Assembly: GCA_024690205.1 (NCBI GenBank)
Contig: JAILCX010000026.1
Coordinates: forward strand, 1 to 46,234
Direction: 5' to 3'
Length of the DNA: 46,234 bases
Origin: Lachnospiraceae bacterium
GTDB taxonomy: Bacteria > Bacillota > Clostridia > Lachnospirales > Lachnospiraceae
In this document: piece by piece, positions 26,434 to 35,034 of the stretch
Position numbering within the stretch: position 1 is the stretch's first letter
How the letters are laid out: each line of letters opens with the position of its first letter
Program-made: the position numbers and the translations under genes
Notes under the pieces: generated by a model
What the model was told of the DNA's origin: nothing
Seen by the model: only the letters and a program-made list of their open reading frames with translations
The model's database searches: none

Positions 26434-27921
26434 TTATGCGTAAGGGTTTTCGGTCTTGTAAGGAAGTGACTTGGGCTGATTGTAGCCTATCTCTTCTACC
26501 GGAACTCCAATGTACTTAAATACTTCAAAGAGTGACTTTCCTACATGTCCGAATGCAACGGCACCGTGGTGAGGATAGTTCTTCTCGATGAGAACATGAC
26601 GGTAGAATCTTCCCATCTCAGGGATTGCGAATACGCCGATACCACCGAACGATCTGGTTGCAACGGGAAGAACTTCACCTTCTGCAAGGTAAGCTCTTAA
26701 GATGTTATCAGACGTAGACTGAAGACGATAGAACGTGATAGGTCCGGGAGCGATATCTCCTTCAAGTGTTCCGTTAGTAACTTCTACAGGAAGAGCACGG
26801 GCCATGATAGCCTGGTTCTTCATAGAGCATGCTGAAAGCTTCTTAGAGCATGTATTTCCGCAGTGGAAACCCATGAATGTATCTGTAAGAGTGTAATCAA
26901 ACTTGCCCTTGATTGACTCTTCGTACATGATCTTGGGTACTGAGTTGTTGATATCAAGAAGTGTAACGATATCATCAGATACAGCCTGTCCGATAAACTC
27001 AGAAAGGCATCCGTAGATATCAACTTCACATGAAACGGGAATTCCGCGTCCCGTAAGACGGCTGTTAACGTAGCAGGGAACGAATCCGAACTGTGTCTGG
27101 AATGCAGGCCAGCACTTACCGGCTAATGCAACATATTCCTTTGATCCCTTATTAGCCTCGATCCAGTCAAGGAGTGTGATCTCATACTGAGCAAGTTTGG
27201 GAAGAACTTCAGGCTTTTTGTTTCCTGCTCCGAGTTCTGCCTCCATATCCTTGACAACATCAGGGATACGGGGATCGTCAGCATGCTTGTTGAATGATTC
27301 GAAAAGATCGAGCTCTGAATTTTCCTGGATCTCAACTCCGAGGTTGTAAAGCTGCTTGATGGGAGCGTTACAAGCAAGGAAGTTGAACGGTCTGGGACCG
27401 AATGTGATGATCTTTAAATTCTTTAATGCAACGACAGCTCTTGCGATGGGAACGAATTCGTTGATCATCTTGGCACAATCATCAGCATCTCCTACGGGAT
27501 ACTCGGGGAAGTATGCTCTGACATTGCGAAGCGCAAGGTTATAAGATGCGTTCAAAACTCCGCAGTAAGCATCTCCGCGTCCTGAAGTCGTAACTGATTC
27601 ATAATCTTCTTCTGCTGCAGCGCAGAACATAACGGGACCGTCAAACTGCTGTGCAAGCATTGTCTCTGATATCTCGGGACCGAAGTTTCCAAGATATACG
27701 CAAAGAGCGTTACAGCCCATATCCTTGATATCCTTGAGGGCGTTCTTCATGTCGATCTCGCTCTCGATGATGGTAACGGGGCACTCATAAATGTCCGCTG
27801 CATCATAGTTCTTTGCGTATGCATCGCATACTGCTTTTCTTCTTCTGATCGTAAGCTCGGCAGGGAAGCAGTCACGGCTGACACCCACTACACCGATCTT
27901 TACCTTGGGTAAATTGTTCAT
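26434..27921 (-). CDS. L-fucose/L-arabinose isomerase-family protein
   Basis: I place the start at 27921 (MNNLPKVKIGVVG) because AAGGAGG lies 5 bases upstream; the frame is open 29 codons further into the xylB end without a site. The 495-residue product has the layout of COG2407 sugar isomerases: an N-terminal Rossmann-like domain (IGVVGVSRDC), a middle domain (EVDIYGCLSEFIGQ) and a C-terminal domain with DFTMGFHCGNT-like residues (DTFMGFHCGNTC) and HGAVAFGHVG. Such enzymes interconvert aldoses and ketoses using a divalent metal. Adjacency to xylulokinase suggests the ketose product is xylulose or ribulose, not fuculose, but substrate is inferred. A weak internal promoter may add to transcription from xylB. 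Confidence 0.85.
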   Translation of the reverse strand: MNNLPKVKIGVVGVSRDCFPAELTIRRRKAVCDAYAKNYDAADIYECPVTIIESEIDMKNALKDIKDMGCNALCVYLGNFGPEISETMLAQQFDGPVMFCAAAEEDYESVTTSGRGDAYCGVLNASYNLALRNVRAYFPEYPVGDADDCAKMINEFVPIARAVVALKNLKIITFGPRPFNFLACNAPIKQLYNLGVEIQENSELDLFESFNKHADDPRIPDVVKDMEAELGAGNKKPEVLPKLAQYEITLLDWIEANKGSKEYVALAGKCWPAFQTQFGFVPCYVNSRLTGRGIPVSCEVDIYGCLSEFIGQAVSDDIVTLLDINNSVPKIMYEESIKGKFDYTLTDTFMGFHCGNTCSKKLSACSMKNQAIMARALPVEVTNGTLEGDIAPGPITFYRLQSTSDNILRAYLAEGEVLPVATRSFGGIGVFAIPEMGRFYRHVLIEKNYPHHGAVAFGHVGKSLFEVFKYIGVPVEEIGYNQPKSLPYKTENPYA

Positions 27922-27951
27922 AGTAACCTCCTTAAAAATACATTTCGTTTT

Positions 27952-27980
27952 ATTATAAATGACTGTTATTCGGTCATCTA
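27952..27980 (-). promoter_or_regulatory. Possible internal promoter before the isomerase gene
   Basis: A perfect TATAAT (27952-27957) lies 17 bases after TAGATG (27975-27980), at the xylB stop and about 30 bases before the isomerase start. The -35 is poor. Confidence 0.3.
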
Positions 27981-29453
27981 TTTTATGATCTCGAATATCG
28001 GCTTGCATGCAGGATATATCTGCTTAAACTGCTGGTATTTCTTTTCGTATCTGTCTACAAGTTCTTTCGAAGGCTCAACTGTATCGACGATCTTTACGAT
28101 GCTCTTTGCGGCATCCTCAACGGTTGCATATTCTCCGTTTGCAACTGCTGCAAGCATTGCTCCACCCAGAGCAGGTCCTTCCTCCGATTCAATGACATCA
28201 ACCTTAAGGTTCATGACATTTGCGATGATCTTTTTCCATAAAGGAGACTTTGCACCGCCTCCGCAGATCTTCGTTCTTTCGATATTGATACCTAAAGATC
28301 TTGCGACCTCAAGAGAATCACGAAGTGCAAAAGCAACACCTTCAAGTACTGCCTGTGTCATATCGGCGCGGGAGTTATCCATCGTAAGTCCGATGAAGGT
28401 TCCTCTGGCGTTCGGATTATTATGAGGAGATCTTTCTCCCATAAGATAAGGCAGGAAGAATACGTGATTGTTGCCGAGTTTATCATCGGTAATGTCTTTC
28501 TGCTCTGCAGCATAATCCTGCGTTCCGATGATATCGTCCATCCACCACTTGTTACATGAAGCAGCGCTTAACATGCATCCCATAAGGTGGAAGCTTCCGT
28601 CCGCATGATCGAAAGAATGAAGTGCGTTAAACTTATCAACGCCGAATTTCTTTGATGAAATGAATATGGTTCCGGAGGTTCCAAGGGAAATGTTACACAT
28701 TCCGTCTCCTACCGTTCCGGTTCCGACAGCTGCTGCCGCATTGTCTCCGGCACCTGCAGCAACTTTGCAGAATGCGGGAATTCCGAGTTCCTTTGCGATA
28801 TCTTCTTTAATGGTTCCTACACACTCATAACTTTCATAAAGCTTGGGAAGCATGTCTTCGGTAATACCGCAGATGTCGCACATTTCCTTTGACCAGCATC
28901 TGTTCTTTACATCCAAAAGGAGCATACCGGATGCATCCGATACGTCCGTACAGTTAACTCCCGTAAGCTTGTAAGCGATATAGTCCTTGGGGAGCATGAT
29001 CTTTTTGATCTTTTTGAAATTCTCGGGTTCCTTGTTCTTTACCCAAAGGATCTTGGGCGCTGTGAAACCTGTAAATGCAATGTTTGCCGTATATTCGGAA
29101 AGCTTATCCTTGCCGATGGTGTTATTAAGATAATCCGTCTCTTCAAAAGTACGGCCGTCATTCCACAACAGCGCGGGACGGATAACATTATCGTTCTCGT
29201 CAAGGATTACAAGTCCGTGCATCTGTCCGCCAAAAGAAATGCCTGCAACCTGTGACTTGTCCGCATCCTTTATAAGGTCTTTAAGACCGGCCATTACCTG
29301 TTCATACCAGTCTTCGGGCTTTTGCTCAGACCAGCCCGGATTAGGGAAATACAAGGGATATTCCTTAGATACAATGTTCTTTATCTGGCCTTTTTCGTCC
29401 ATGAGAAGGAGTTTAACGGCAGATGTTCCAAGATCGATACCAATATACAGCAT
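27978..29453 (-). CDS. xylB: Xylulokinase
   Basis: This 491-residue FGGY kinase phosphorylates D-xylulose to feed the pentose phosphate pathway. Evidence is the N-terminal phosphate loop GIDLGTSAVKLLLMDE, the XylB-type GWSEQKPEDWY, SFGGQMHGLVILDE with QMHG (substrate site), LWNDGR, the C-terminal ATP-binding ICGGGAKSPLW and GPALGGAMLAA. AAGGAG precedes the start. The downstream isomerase-family gene would supply its substrate. No xylA is seen here. A stable stem-loop precedes the ribosome site. Assignment as XylB is firm at the family level; L-xylulose or another ketose is a smaller possibility given the neighbour. Confidence 0.93.
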   Translation of the reverse strand: MLYIGIDLGTSAVKLLLMDEKGQIKNIVSKEYPLYFPNPGWSEQKPEDWYEQVMAGLKDLIKDADKSQVAGISFGGQMHGLVILDENDNVIRPALLWNDGRTFEETDYLNNTIGKDKLSEYTANIAFTGFTAPKILWVKNKEPENFKKIKKIMLPKDYIAYKLTGVNCTDVSDASGMLLLDVKNRCWSKEMCDICGITEDMLPKLYESYECVGTIKEDIAKELGIPAFCKVAAGAGDNAAAAVGTGTVGDGMCNISLGTSGTIFISSKKFGVDKFNALHSFDHADGSFHLMGCMLSAASCNKWWMDDIIGTQDYAAEQKDITDDKLGNNHVFFLPYLMGERSPHNNPNARGTFIGLTMDNSRADMTQAVLEGVAFALRDSLEVARSLGINIERTKICGGGAKSPLWKKIIANVMNLKVDVIESEEGPALGGAMLAAVANGEYATVEDAAKSIVKIVDTVEPSKELVDRYEKKYQQFKQIYPACKPIFEIIK

Positions 29454-29476
29454 ACGAAGATTCTCCTTATGATATT

Positions 29477-29508
29477 CTGAGCGCTATCCCCTGAGGGAAA
29501 ACGCTCAG
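29477..29508 (-). promoter_or_regulatory. Stem-loop in the leader of xylB
   Basis: CTGAGCG pairs with CGCTCAG, then a symmetric 3x3 internal loop and an inner 4-bp stem with a 4-base loop, 32 bases in all. It lies between clpX and xylB, 7 bases before the AAGGAG site, and has no U-tract. It may be a regulator site or an mRNA structure. Confidence 0.5.
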
Positions 29509-29541
29509 TAAAATAATTCTATCATCGGTATATCTGATGTA

Positions 29542-31077
29542 CTACCTAATTATTGCTATCTTATTATCAATTCTCTGTTCTATTACGGGGCCTCCGGTTC
29601 CGTTTATATAATCACCCGTTATGGTCACCGTACCTATATTGTCATCCTTGGGTATCTCGTACATGATATCCAGCATGAATTCTTCAATGATTGCTCGCAG
29701 CGCCCTTGCTCCGGTCTCCTTTTTAAGAGCTTTCTTGGCGATGGCACGAAGAGCCGAATCATCGAACACAAGCTTAACCTCGTCAAGTTCAAGGAGCTTT
29801 TGATACTGCTTTAAGATGGCATTCTTCGGCTCTTTTAAGATACGAACGAGCATATCTTCGTCAAGTGCTTCAAGCGTATAAACCACAGGGAGTCGTCCTA
29901 AGAATTCCGGGATAAATCCGAATTTCCTTAAGTCTTCGTTCGTTACCCTTGAAAGGATATTTTCATCCGAGTCGTATTTATCCTTAAGCTCGGCACTGAA
30001 GCCTATGCCCGTCTGCTTTTTAAGACGCTGTCTTATGATCTCGTCAAGATCGGGGAAAGCTCCTCCGCAGATAAAGAGGATGTTCTTTGTATTGACCGTT
30101 GTCATCGGAACCATGGCATTTTTGTTCATGGCACCGACGGGAACCTCGACCTCAGCTCCCTCAAGAAGTTTCAAAAGTCCCTGCTGAACGCTTTCTCCGT
30201 TGATATCACGGTTATTGGCATCTTTCTTTTTGGCAAGCTTATCTATCTCATCGATAAAAACTATTCCGCGCTCTGCCTTATCGACATCATTGCCTGCGGC
30301 AACAAGAAGTTTCGAAAGAACACTCTCTATATCGTCTCCGATATATCCTGCTTCGGTAAGCGATGTTGCATCGGCTATCGCAAGCGGCACATCAAGAAGT
30401 CTTGCAAGAGTCTTTACAAGATAGGTCTTGCCACAGCCGGTAGGTCCTATCATCATCATGTTCGACTTTTCGATATCGATATCATCGGTATGGCCCGATG
30501 CCACCCTTTTATAATGATTGTAAACGGCAACGGAAATAACCTTTTTTGCATGCTCCTGTCCGCACACGAACTCGTCAAGCTGCTCTTTTATCTTGTGAGG
30601 AGCAGGTATTGACTTTATATCTATAGGAGGCACATCGCCCTTTTTCTTTTTTACTTTCTGCTTGTTCGGTATTCCGCCCGTTCCCTGGAGATCCGCAATA
30701 TTTAAGAATCTGATATTGGGAAAACCGCCCGATGATCCGGAGTCTTTTCCGCTAAGAAGATCGGGATCTGTTAGCATGCCCTGATAATCAAACTGCATAA
30801 CGGTATCCATAGTTTTGTGCATGCAGTCCGAGCAGATGCATATTCCGTTTATAAGGCGGAACATCTCACCAGCGGTGCTTTCGGGGCGGCGGCACATAAA
30901 GCAGACGTTCTCATACGATCCTTCGTCGGAATCATCTTCGTGCTCATCTCCTTCAACTTCCTTGATCTCATCATCCGGTTTTGTTTCCGGCAAAGGGTCT
31001 TCTTTGGGTGTTTCAATCGTTCCTGCCGTAACGCCCTTAACTTCCTCATCGGTTACTTCTCTAAAATCGTTGTTCAC
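29542..31077 (-). CDS. ClpX-type AAA+ unfoldase, divergent paralogue
   Basis: The 511-residue protein starts at GTG 31077 behind GAGGAG. Residues 1-55 are an acidic extension not seen in usual ClpX (about 420 residues). The C4 zinc finger uses Cys59, 62, 82 and 85. The AAA+ module has GPTGCGKT (211-218), the pore loop GYIG (244-247), Walker B VFIDEID (273-279) and an IGF loop (358-360) for docking ClpP. The RKH loop that recognises substrate tails reads NKN here within GAMNKNAM. It should unfold proteins for ClpP but with changed substrate choice. It follows an envelope cluster rather than clpP. I leave the symbol open because a canonical clpX may lie elsewhere. Confidence 0.88.
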   Translation of the reverse strand: MNNDFREVTDEEVKGVTAGTIETPKEDPLPETKPDDEIKEVEGDEHEDDSDEGSYENVCFMCRRPESTAGEMFRLINGICICSDCMHKTMDTVMQFDYQGMLTDPDLLSGKDSGSSGGFPNIRFLNIADLQGTGGIPNKQKVKKKKGDVPPIDIKSIPAPHKIKEQLDEFVCGQEHAKKVISVAVYNHYKRVASGHTDDIDIEKSNMMMIGPTGCGKTYLVKTLARLLDVPLAIADATSLTEAGYIGDDIESVLSKLLVAAGNDVDKAERGIVFIDEIDKLAKKKDANNRDINGESVQQGLLKLLEGAEVEVPVGAMNKNAMVPMTTVNTKNILFICGGAFPDLDEIIRQRLKKQTGIGFSAELKDKYDSDENILSRVTNEDLRKFGFIPEFLGRLPVVYTLEALDEDMLVRILKEPKNAILKQYQKLLELDEVKLVFDDSALRAIAKKALKKETGARALRAIIEEFMLDIMYEIPKDDNIGTVTITGDYINGTGGPVIEQRIDNKIAIIR

Positions 31078-31133
31078 TATGTTTCTCCTCTTAATTCATC
31101 ACAAACGTAAGCTTCGGAGCATTTAGTTGCTGA

Positions 31134-32438
31134 TCAAACCACGCGTCGGATAGTAATAAATTCCTTATAGAAGATGCTTCCGGTCTTGATACCTGTCTTC
31201 TGCGTACTAGCATGTACGATCTGGCCGCCTCCAAGATATATTGCCACGTGTCCGGCGTAGCAAACGATATCTCCGGCTCTTGCATTCTCATATGATACTT
31301 CCGATCCGACAGACCTCATGGATGTACTTGTCCTTGGAAGCGTGTATCCAAAGTCTTTGTAGACTCTCATTACAAATCCCGAGCAGTCACATCCCGAAAC
31401 AAGCGATGTCCCGCCGGGCACATAGGGATTCCCGACAAACTGCAATGCATAGTTTGCTATATCCTGACCTTTTGATCCCGAGTTAAAGTTCGTAGCCGCT
31501 GAATATGACTTTGATGATGACTCAGGTGCCGATGAACTTGCCCCCGAAGATGACATTGAAGATGATCCGGATGATGCCAGTCTTTCACGTTCTTCTGCGG
31601 CCTTTCGCTCTTCCTCTGCTTTCTTTTCGGCATCTATCTCAGACTGCTTTGCCGAAGCTTCAGCCTCGAGCTTTCTTATCTCTTCATTTTTCTTTTGAAC
31701 ACTGGCCTTGAATTTTTCCGCTTCTTTTACGGCATTGTCATACTGGGCCTGGTATGAATCGTACTCCGCCTTCTTGGCATCAAGCAGTTCGTTAAGGTAA
31801 TTTTCCTCTTCCTCAAGCTCTGCCATATCGGCATCAAGCTCATCCTTTTCTTCTTCAAGCTGCAGCTTTAATTCAAGCGTCGTTTCCTTGGCTTCCTGAT
31901 ATTCAAGGAGCAGCCTTCTGTCATATTCGTATAGTTTTTCAACGTACTCTACCTTATTAATAAGGTCCGAAAAACTCTTTGCTTCCATGAGCATCTGCAT
32001 GTAAGTAAAGTCGCCCTTTTCATAAAGGTACTTTATCCTAAGCTTCATTGCTTCGTACTGAGCTTCTTCGGTAGCCTTTGCTTCTTCGTACTCCCGGGTA
32101 GTCACTTCGATCTCGGCTTCTTTTGCGCTTATCTCATCTTTTACAATCTCAACAGCGGCGATCGTTGCAACGAGTTCTTCGTCGACTTCCTCGATCTCGC
32201 TTTCAACGCTTTCCATGTCTCCCGAAAGCTCGGATGCTTTTTCGTTTGCGCTGTTTAAAGCCTGCTCTTCTTTTTTCTTTTCGTCGGCAGCTTCTTTTTT
32301 CTTTTTTTCTATCTCTTCCTTTTCGCTTTCAAGGTCAGATATCTTGTCTGCAAATGCATGGATCGCAGCAATGTCCGAGCCATACGCTGCAAGCACAAAT
32401 ATCAGTGCCCAAAGCAAAGGCAATACTCTTTTTTTCAT
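31134..32438 (-). CDS. PcsB-like coiled-coil NlpC/P60 peptidoglycan hydrolase
   Basis: The 434-residue exported protein has a signal peptide (about 1-30), a long Glu/Lys-rich coiled coil (about 32-270), a Ser-rich linker and an NlpC/P60 cysteine peptidase domain. The catalytic set is Cys352 (DCSGF), His397 (GHVAIYLG) and His409 (VHAS). Such proteins cut stem-peptide bonds of peptidoglycan, often under control of FtsEX acting on the coiled coil. The ATG has no ribosome site and lies 6 bases after the upstream stop, so it is probably translated by coupling. Its place behind MBOAT and SGNH genes supports a role in wall remodelling. Confidence 0.92.
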   Translation of the reverse strand: MKKRVLPLLWALIFVLAAYGSDIAAIHAFADKISDLESEKEEIEKKKKEAADEKKKEEQALNSANEKASELSGDMESVESEIEEVDEELVATIAAVEIVKDEISAKEAEIEVTTREYEEAKATEEAQYEAMKLRIKYLYEKGDFTYMQMLMEAKSFSDLINKVEYVEKLYEYDRRLLLEYQEAKETTLELKLQLEEEKDELDADMAELEEEENYLNELLDAKKAEYDSYQAQYDNAVKEAEKFKASVQKKNEEIRKLEAEASAKQSEIDAEKKAEEERKAAEERERLASSGSSSMSSSGASSSAPESSSKSYSAATNFNSGSKGQDIANYALQFVGNPYVPGGTSLVSGCDCSGFVMRVYKDFGYTLPRTSTSMRSVGSEVSYENARAGDIVCYAGHVAIYLGGGQIVHASTQKTGIKTGSIFYKEFITIRRVV

Positions 32439-32444
32439 ACAGAT

Positions 32445-33482
32445 TTATTCTATCACAAATGATTTGTTTTCGCGCAAAAGTAGCTCATTTATCGACTCAA
32501 CATGCCGATCCCATGATTCGTATCTTTTCTCCCCTCTTCTGTCAGGTATCTCGTAGTTTTCCTTTATGATATCAGCAAGGTATTTAGTGAACTTTACGCT
32601 GCCTGAGTAATTAAGATGCGACACATCATTAAAGTCGTTGTCAAAATCAATACCCACCTTGTCATATTCGCGGTTCATATCGTCAAAGTGAATGCCGTAC
32701 TCATCCGCTATCGCCCTTATGCTGTTTATCGTTCTTTCATCATCGTCCGTTACCGCCGGGTAAGGTGCAAGGACAAGATAAAGCTTTATGTCTTTCTTAT
32801 CCGCAAATTCTATTATCTTTCTTAAATACTCTTCGGACTTTTCGGTAAGGCCGCCACTTTCCGTTATATCAAGTACGGGCTCCGATTGCGGTTCAATATC
32901 AAAGTGAGGCGAAAAGCCTTTATAGGCAGCCTTTTTGTTCCTGCTGATCTTAAAATATGACCAGTCCTCATCATCCAGTTCATCAATGCGGTTGTGATAA
33001 TCTCCGAATCCCGGAAAAAAATCAAAAAGCTTTTCGGGTTCGCATGCGCTCATGAGCATGCATAACTTGGTCAGCGAAAAACGCATACCGTAAAGGTTAT
33101 CCCTTATATAGTTATACTGGTAGTCATCTTTGAATCTTGCCGGGCAGTAAAGGTCAAGAACGATAAGCTTGGGTCTTTGGTATTTGCATAATTCCTTAAG
33201 ATAATAGTAGGTTATCCAAAGAGGCTGCTCGGCACCGCTAAGATCATATGCTGCCATTCCGTAATTCTGCCATAAAAGCGCAGTATTGGCATCATAATGG
33301 ATATGACTTGAGCCCATGAATATCACATCTATCGTATCTTTTGGCTGCGCATAAAAATAATCCGTCTGCCGTATACCATGCTCGGTCTTTGGACACATCA
33401 GCCTGTCCGCAAAATATAAGATTGTAAAAGCTGCCGCAAGTATAAAAACACAAAGCGCGGCCCTTAATATCTTTTTTTTCAT
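32445..33482 (-). CDS. SGNH/DltD-like exported acyl-transfer partner protein
   Basis: One N-terminal membrane helix (about 5-24) anchors an extracytoplasmic domain of about 320 residues. DVIFMGSSHIHYD carries the nucleophile Ser in a GSSH motif, the MBOAT-partner version of GDSL. DVSHLNYSG near the C terminus (about residue 295) provides the matching Asp/His pair. Such proteins accept acyl groups from the membrane MBOAT and pass them to a cell-surface polymer, as AlgX/AlgJ and DltD do. I use ATG 33482, 5 bases after the MBOAT stop; a TTG three codons earlier is possible. The acceptor polymer is unknown. Confidence 0.82.
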   Translation of the reverse strand: MKKKILRAALCVFILAAAFTILYFADRLMCPKTEHGIRQTDYFYAQPKDTIDVIFMGSSHIHYDANTALLWQNYGMAAYDLSGAEQPLWITYYYLKELCKYQRPKLIVLDLYCPARFKDDYQYNYIRDNLYGMRFSLTKLCMLMSACEPEKLFDFFPGFGDYHNRIDELDDEDWSYFKISRNKKAAYKGFSPHFDIEPQSEPVLDITESGGLTEKSEEYLRKIIEFADKKDIKLYLVLAPYPAVTDDDERTINSIRAIADEYGIHFDDMNREYDKVGIDFDNDFNDVSHLNYSGSVKFTKYLADIIKENYEIPDRRGEKRYESWDRHVESINELLLRENKSFVIE

Positions 33483-33487
33483 AAATA

Positions 33488-34912
33488 TCAAAACTGCATG
33501 TAGATCAACTCACCCGAAGTATCGGGACCGTATTTTCCGAATATCAATATGGCCACTGCCATAAGAACAAATATGATGAGTCTCTTTTCAAAAGACCACT
33601 TCATCGACAGATGCGCTATGTCATCATTTTTCCTGTACATATAGATGTCGATTACGATCATGACGATAACAGCAAAGACAAGTATCCATATCTCAGTTGC
33701 GTTTATCCCCATCGCCGCCATGTCACTTGCATTGTTTTTTATCATTGGGATGTTGGTAAATATCGAAGTAATGTATGTTAATCCGGAGCGCAGTGAACTT
33801 GCTTTAAAGAATATCCATGCCGTCGAAACACAGATAAATGTGATCACCCTTCCTGGTGATCCGCTCCTTAAAAATGTTCCCTTCTTTTTTATAAGGGCAT
33901 CAAACGTTGAATAAATTCCATGCAGAAGTCCCCAAAAAACAAAACTCAATCCTGCTCCGTGCCACATTCCGCAAACGATAAAAACTATAAGCGTGTTAAT
34001 GATCTTTCTTAACTTTCCTTTTCTGTTTCCACCAAGAGGAATGTAAAGATAATCCCGCAAAAAAAAGCTGAGGCTCATATGCCAGCGTCTCCAGAATTCT
34101 GTTATGTTCTGTGAGCAATAAGGCGAGTGAAAGTTAGGCGAAAGCTCTATTCCGAAAAGGAGCGATACTCCGATCGCCATCATCGTATATCCCGCAAAGT
34201 CACAATAGATCTGTACCGTATAACCCAAAGAACCAAAGATCAGCCATAAACTTCCGTAAGCGTTCGGTTTATCAAAGAGCGCGTCTGCATAAGGAGCTAT
34301 CCGATCAGCGATCATCATCTTGTAAAAGCATCCGAACACGATATAAGAAACGGAATTAAGCCATCTTTCCTTTTCAAAGAGACGGACGTTTTTGATGTTT
34401 TGTATCTGCTGCGAAAAGTTTCCCTTTCTTTCTATGGGTCCGCTTGTAAGCTTCGGAAACCACGCAAGGAATAAAAGCAATGACACCGGATTTTTCTCAG
34501 CCGGGATCTTCTTTTCGTAAACATCACACAAATACCCTATCGTCTGGAAGATGTAATATGAAAAGCCGATCGGAATGATAAGATACGAAATAAACTTATC
34601 AGGCACTCTTCCGTTTAAGAATACGGCATTTTTTAATACCAAAAGCGAAAGTATGCATAAAGCTATCGCAACTCCCGTCAATACCACGGCACATTTATTC
34701 TTTTCTTTTTTTAAAAGGAATTCCACGGCTATTGAAACGACATAAGAAAGAATCGTGACCGCAAGGATCGTGAAAGCCGCCGTGGGAGATAAAGTATAAG
34801 CATATACCATACTTGCTGCTGCAAGCAGATATATCCTCCACCCCGGTATCATTATATGAAAAAACAGCAAAACGATAGCTGCGAATAAAAAACTGTATAT
34901 GGAAAATGTCAT
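33488..34912 (-). CDS. MBOAT-family O-acyltransferase (AlgI/DltB-like)
   Basis: The 474-residue polytopic protein has about eleven hydrophobic helices. Hallmarks are WRRWHMSLSFFLRDYLYIPLGG and the catalytic His in CGMWHGAG. It takes acyl groups, usually acetyl, from a cytosolic donor across the membrane to modify a surface glycan or teichoic acid. The next gene encodes the expected SGNH-like partner. There is no dltA or dltC here, so polysaccharide O-acetylation is more likely than D-alanylation; this is inference. The ATG has no visible ribosome site. The gene diverges from ispE and heads a cluster that includes the wall hydrolase and the ClpX paralogue. Confidence 0.92.
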   Translation of the reverse strand: MTFSIYSFLFAAIVLLFFHIMIPGWRIYLLAAASMVYAYTLSPTAAFTILAVTILSYVVSIAVEFLLKKEKNKCAVVLTGVAIALCILSLLVLKNAVFLNGRVPDKFISYLIIPIGFSYYIFQTIGYLCDVYEKKIPAEKNPVSLLLFLAWFPKLTSGPIERKGNFSQQIQNIKNVRLFEKERWLNSVSYIVFGCFYKMMIADRIAPYADALFDKPNAYGSLWLIFGSLGYTVQIYCDFAGYTMMAIGVSLLFGIELSPNFHSPYCSQNITEFWRRWHMSLSFFLRDYLYIPLGGNRKGKLRKIINTLIVFIVCGMWHGAGLSFVFWGLLHGIYSTFDALIKKKGTFLRSGSPGRVITFICVSTAWIFFKASSLRSGLTYITSIFTNIPMIKNNASDMAAMGINATEIWILVFAVIVMIVIDIYMYRKNDDIAHLSMKWSFEKRLIIFVLMAVAILIFGKYGPDTSGELIYMQF

Positions 34913-34932
34913 AATAGGTATTTTATCATATA

Positions 34933-34961
34933 TTGACTCAAAACCACGTATTATCTATAAT
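34933..34961 (+). promoter_or_regulatory. Promoter of the ispE-gntR-DUF1934 operon
   Basis: TTGACT (34933-34938) and a perfect TATAAT (34956-34961) are separated by 17 bases. The predicted start is near 34968, just before the palindrome. Confidence 0.8.
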
Positions 34962-34973
34962 TAAATTGATTGC

Positions 34974-34989
34974 ATTTTGTATACAAAAT
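34974..34989. promoter_or_regulatory. GntR-type operator, perfect 16-bp palindrome
   Basis: ATTTTGTATACAAAAT is a perfect palindrome with the core TTGTATACAA, the pattern bound by many FCD-type GntR repressors. It begins about 6 bases after the predicted transcription start, a position that blocks elongation or initiation. The GntR gene is the second gene of this operon, so autoregulation is likely. A 7-bp hairpin ACCGAAT/ATTCGGT follows at about 34990-35014. Confidence 0.72.
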
Positions 34990-35034
34990 ACCGAATCCTA
35001 AAGGACATTCGGTTCTCTTTACGAGGTATAACAT

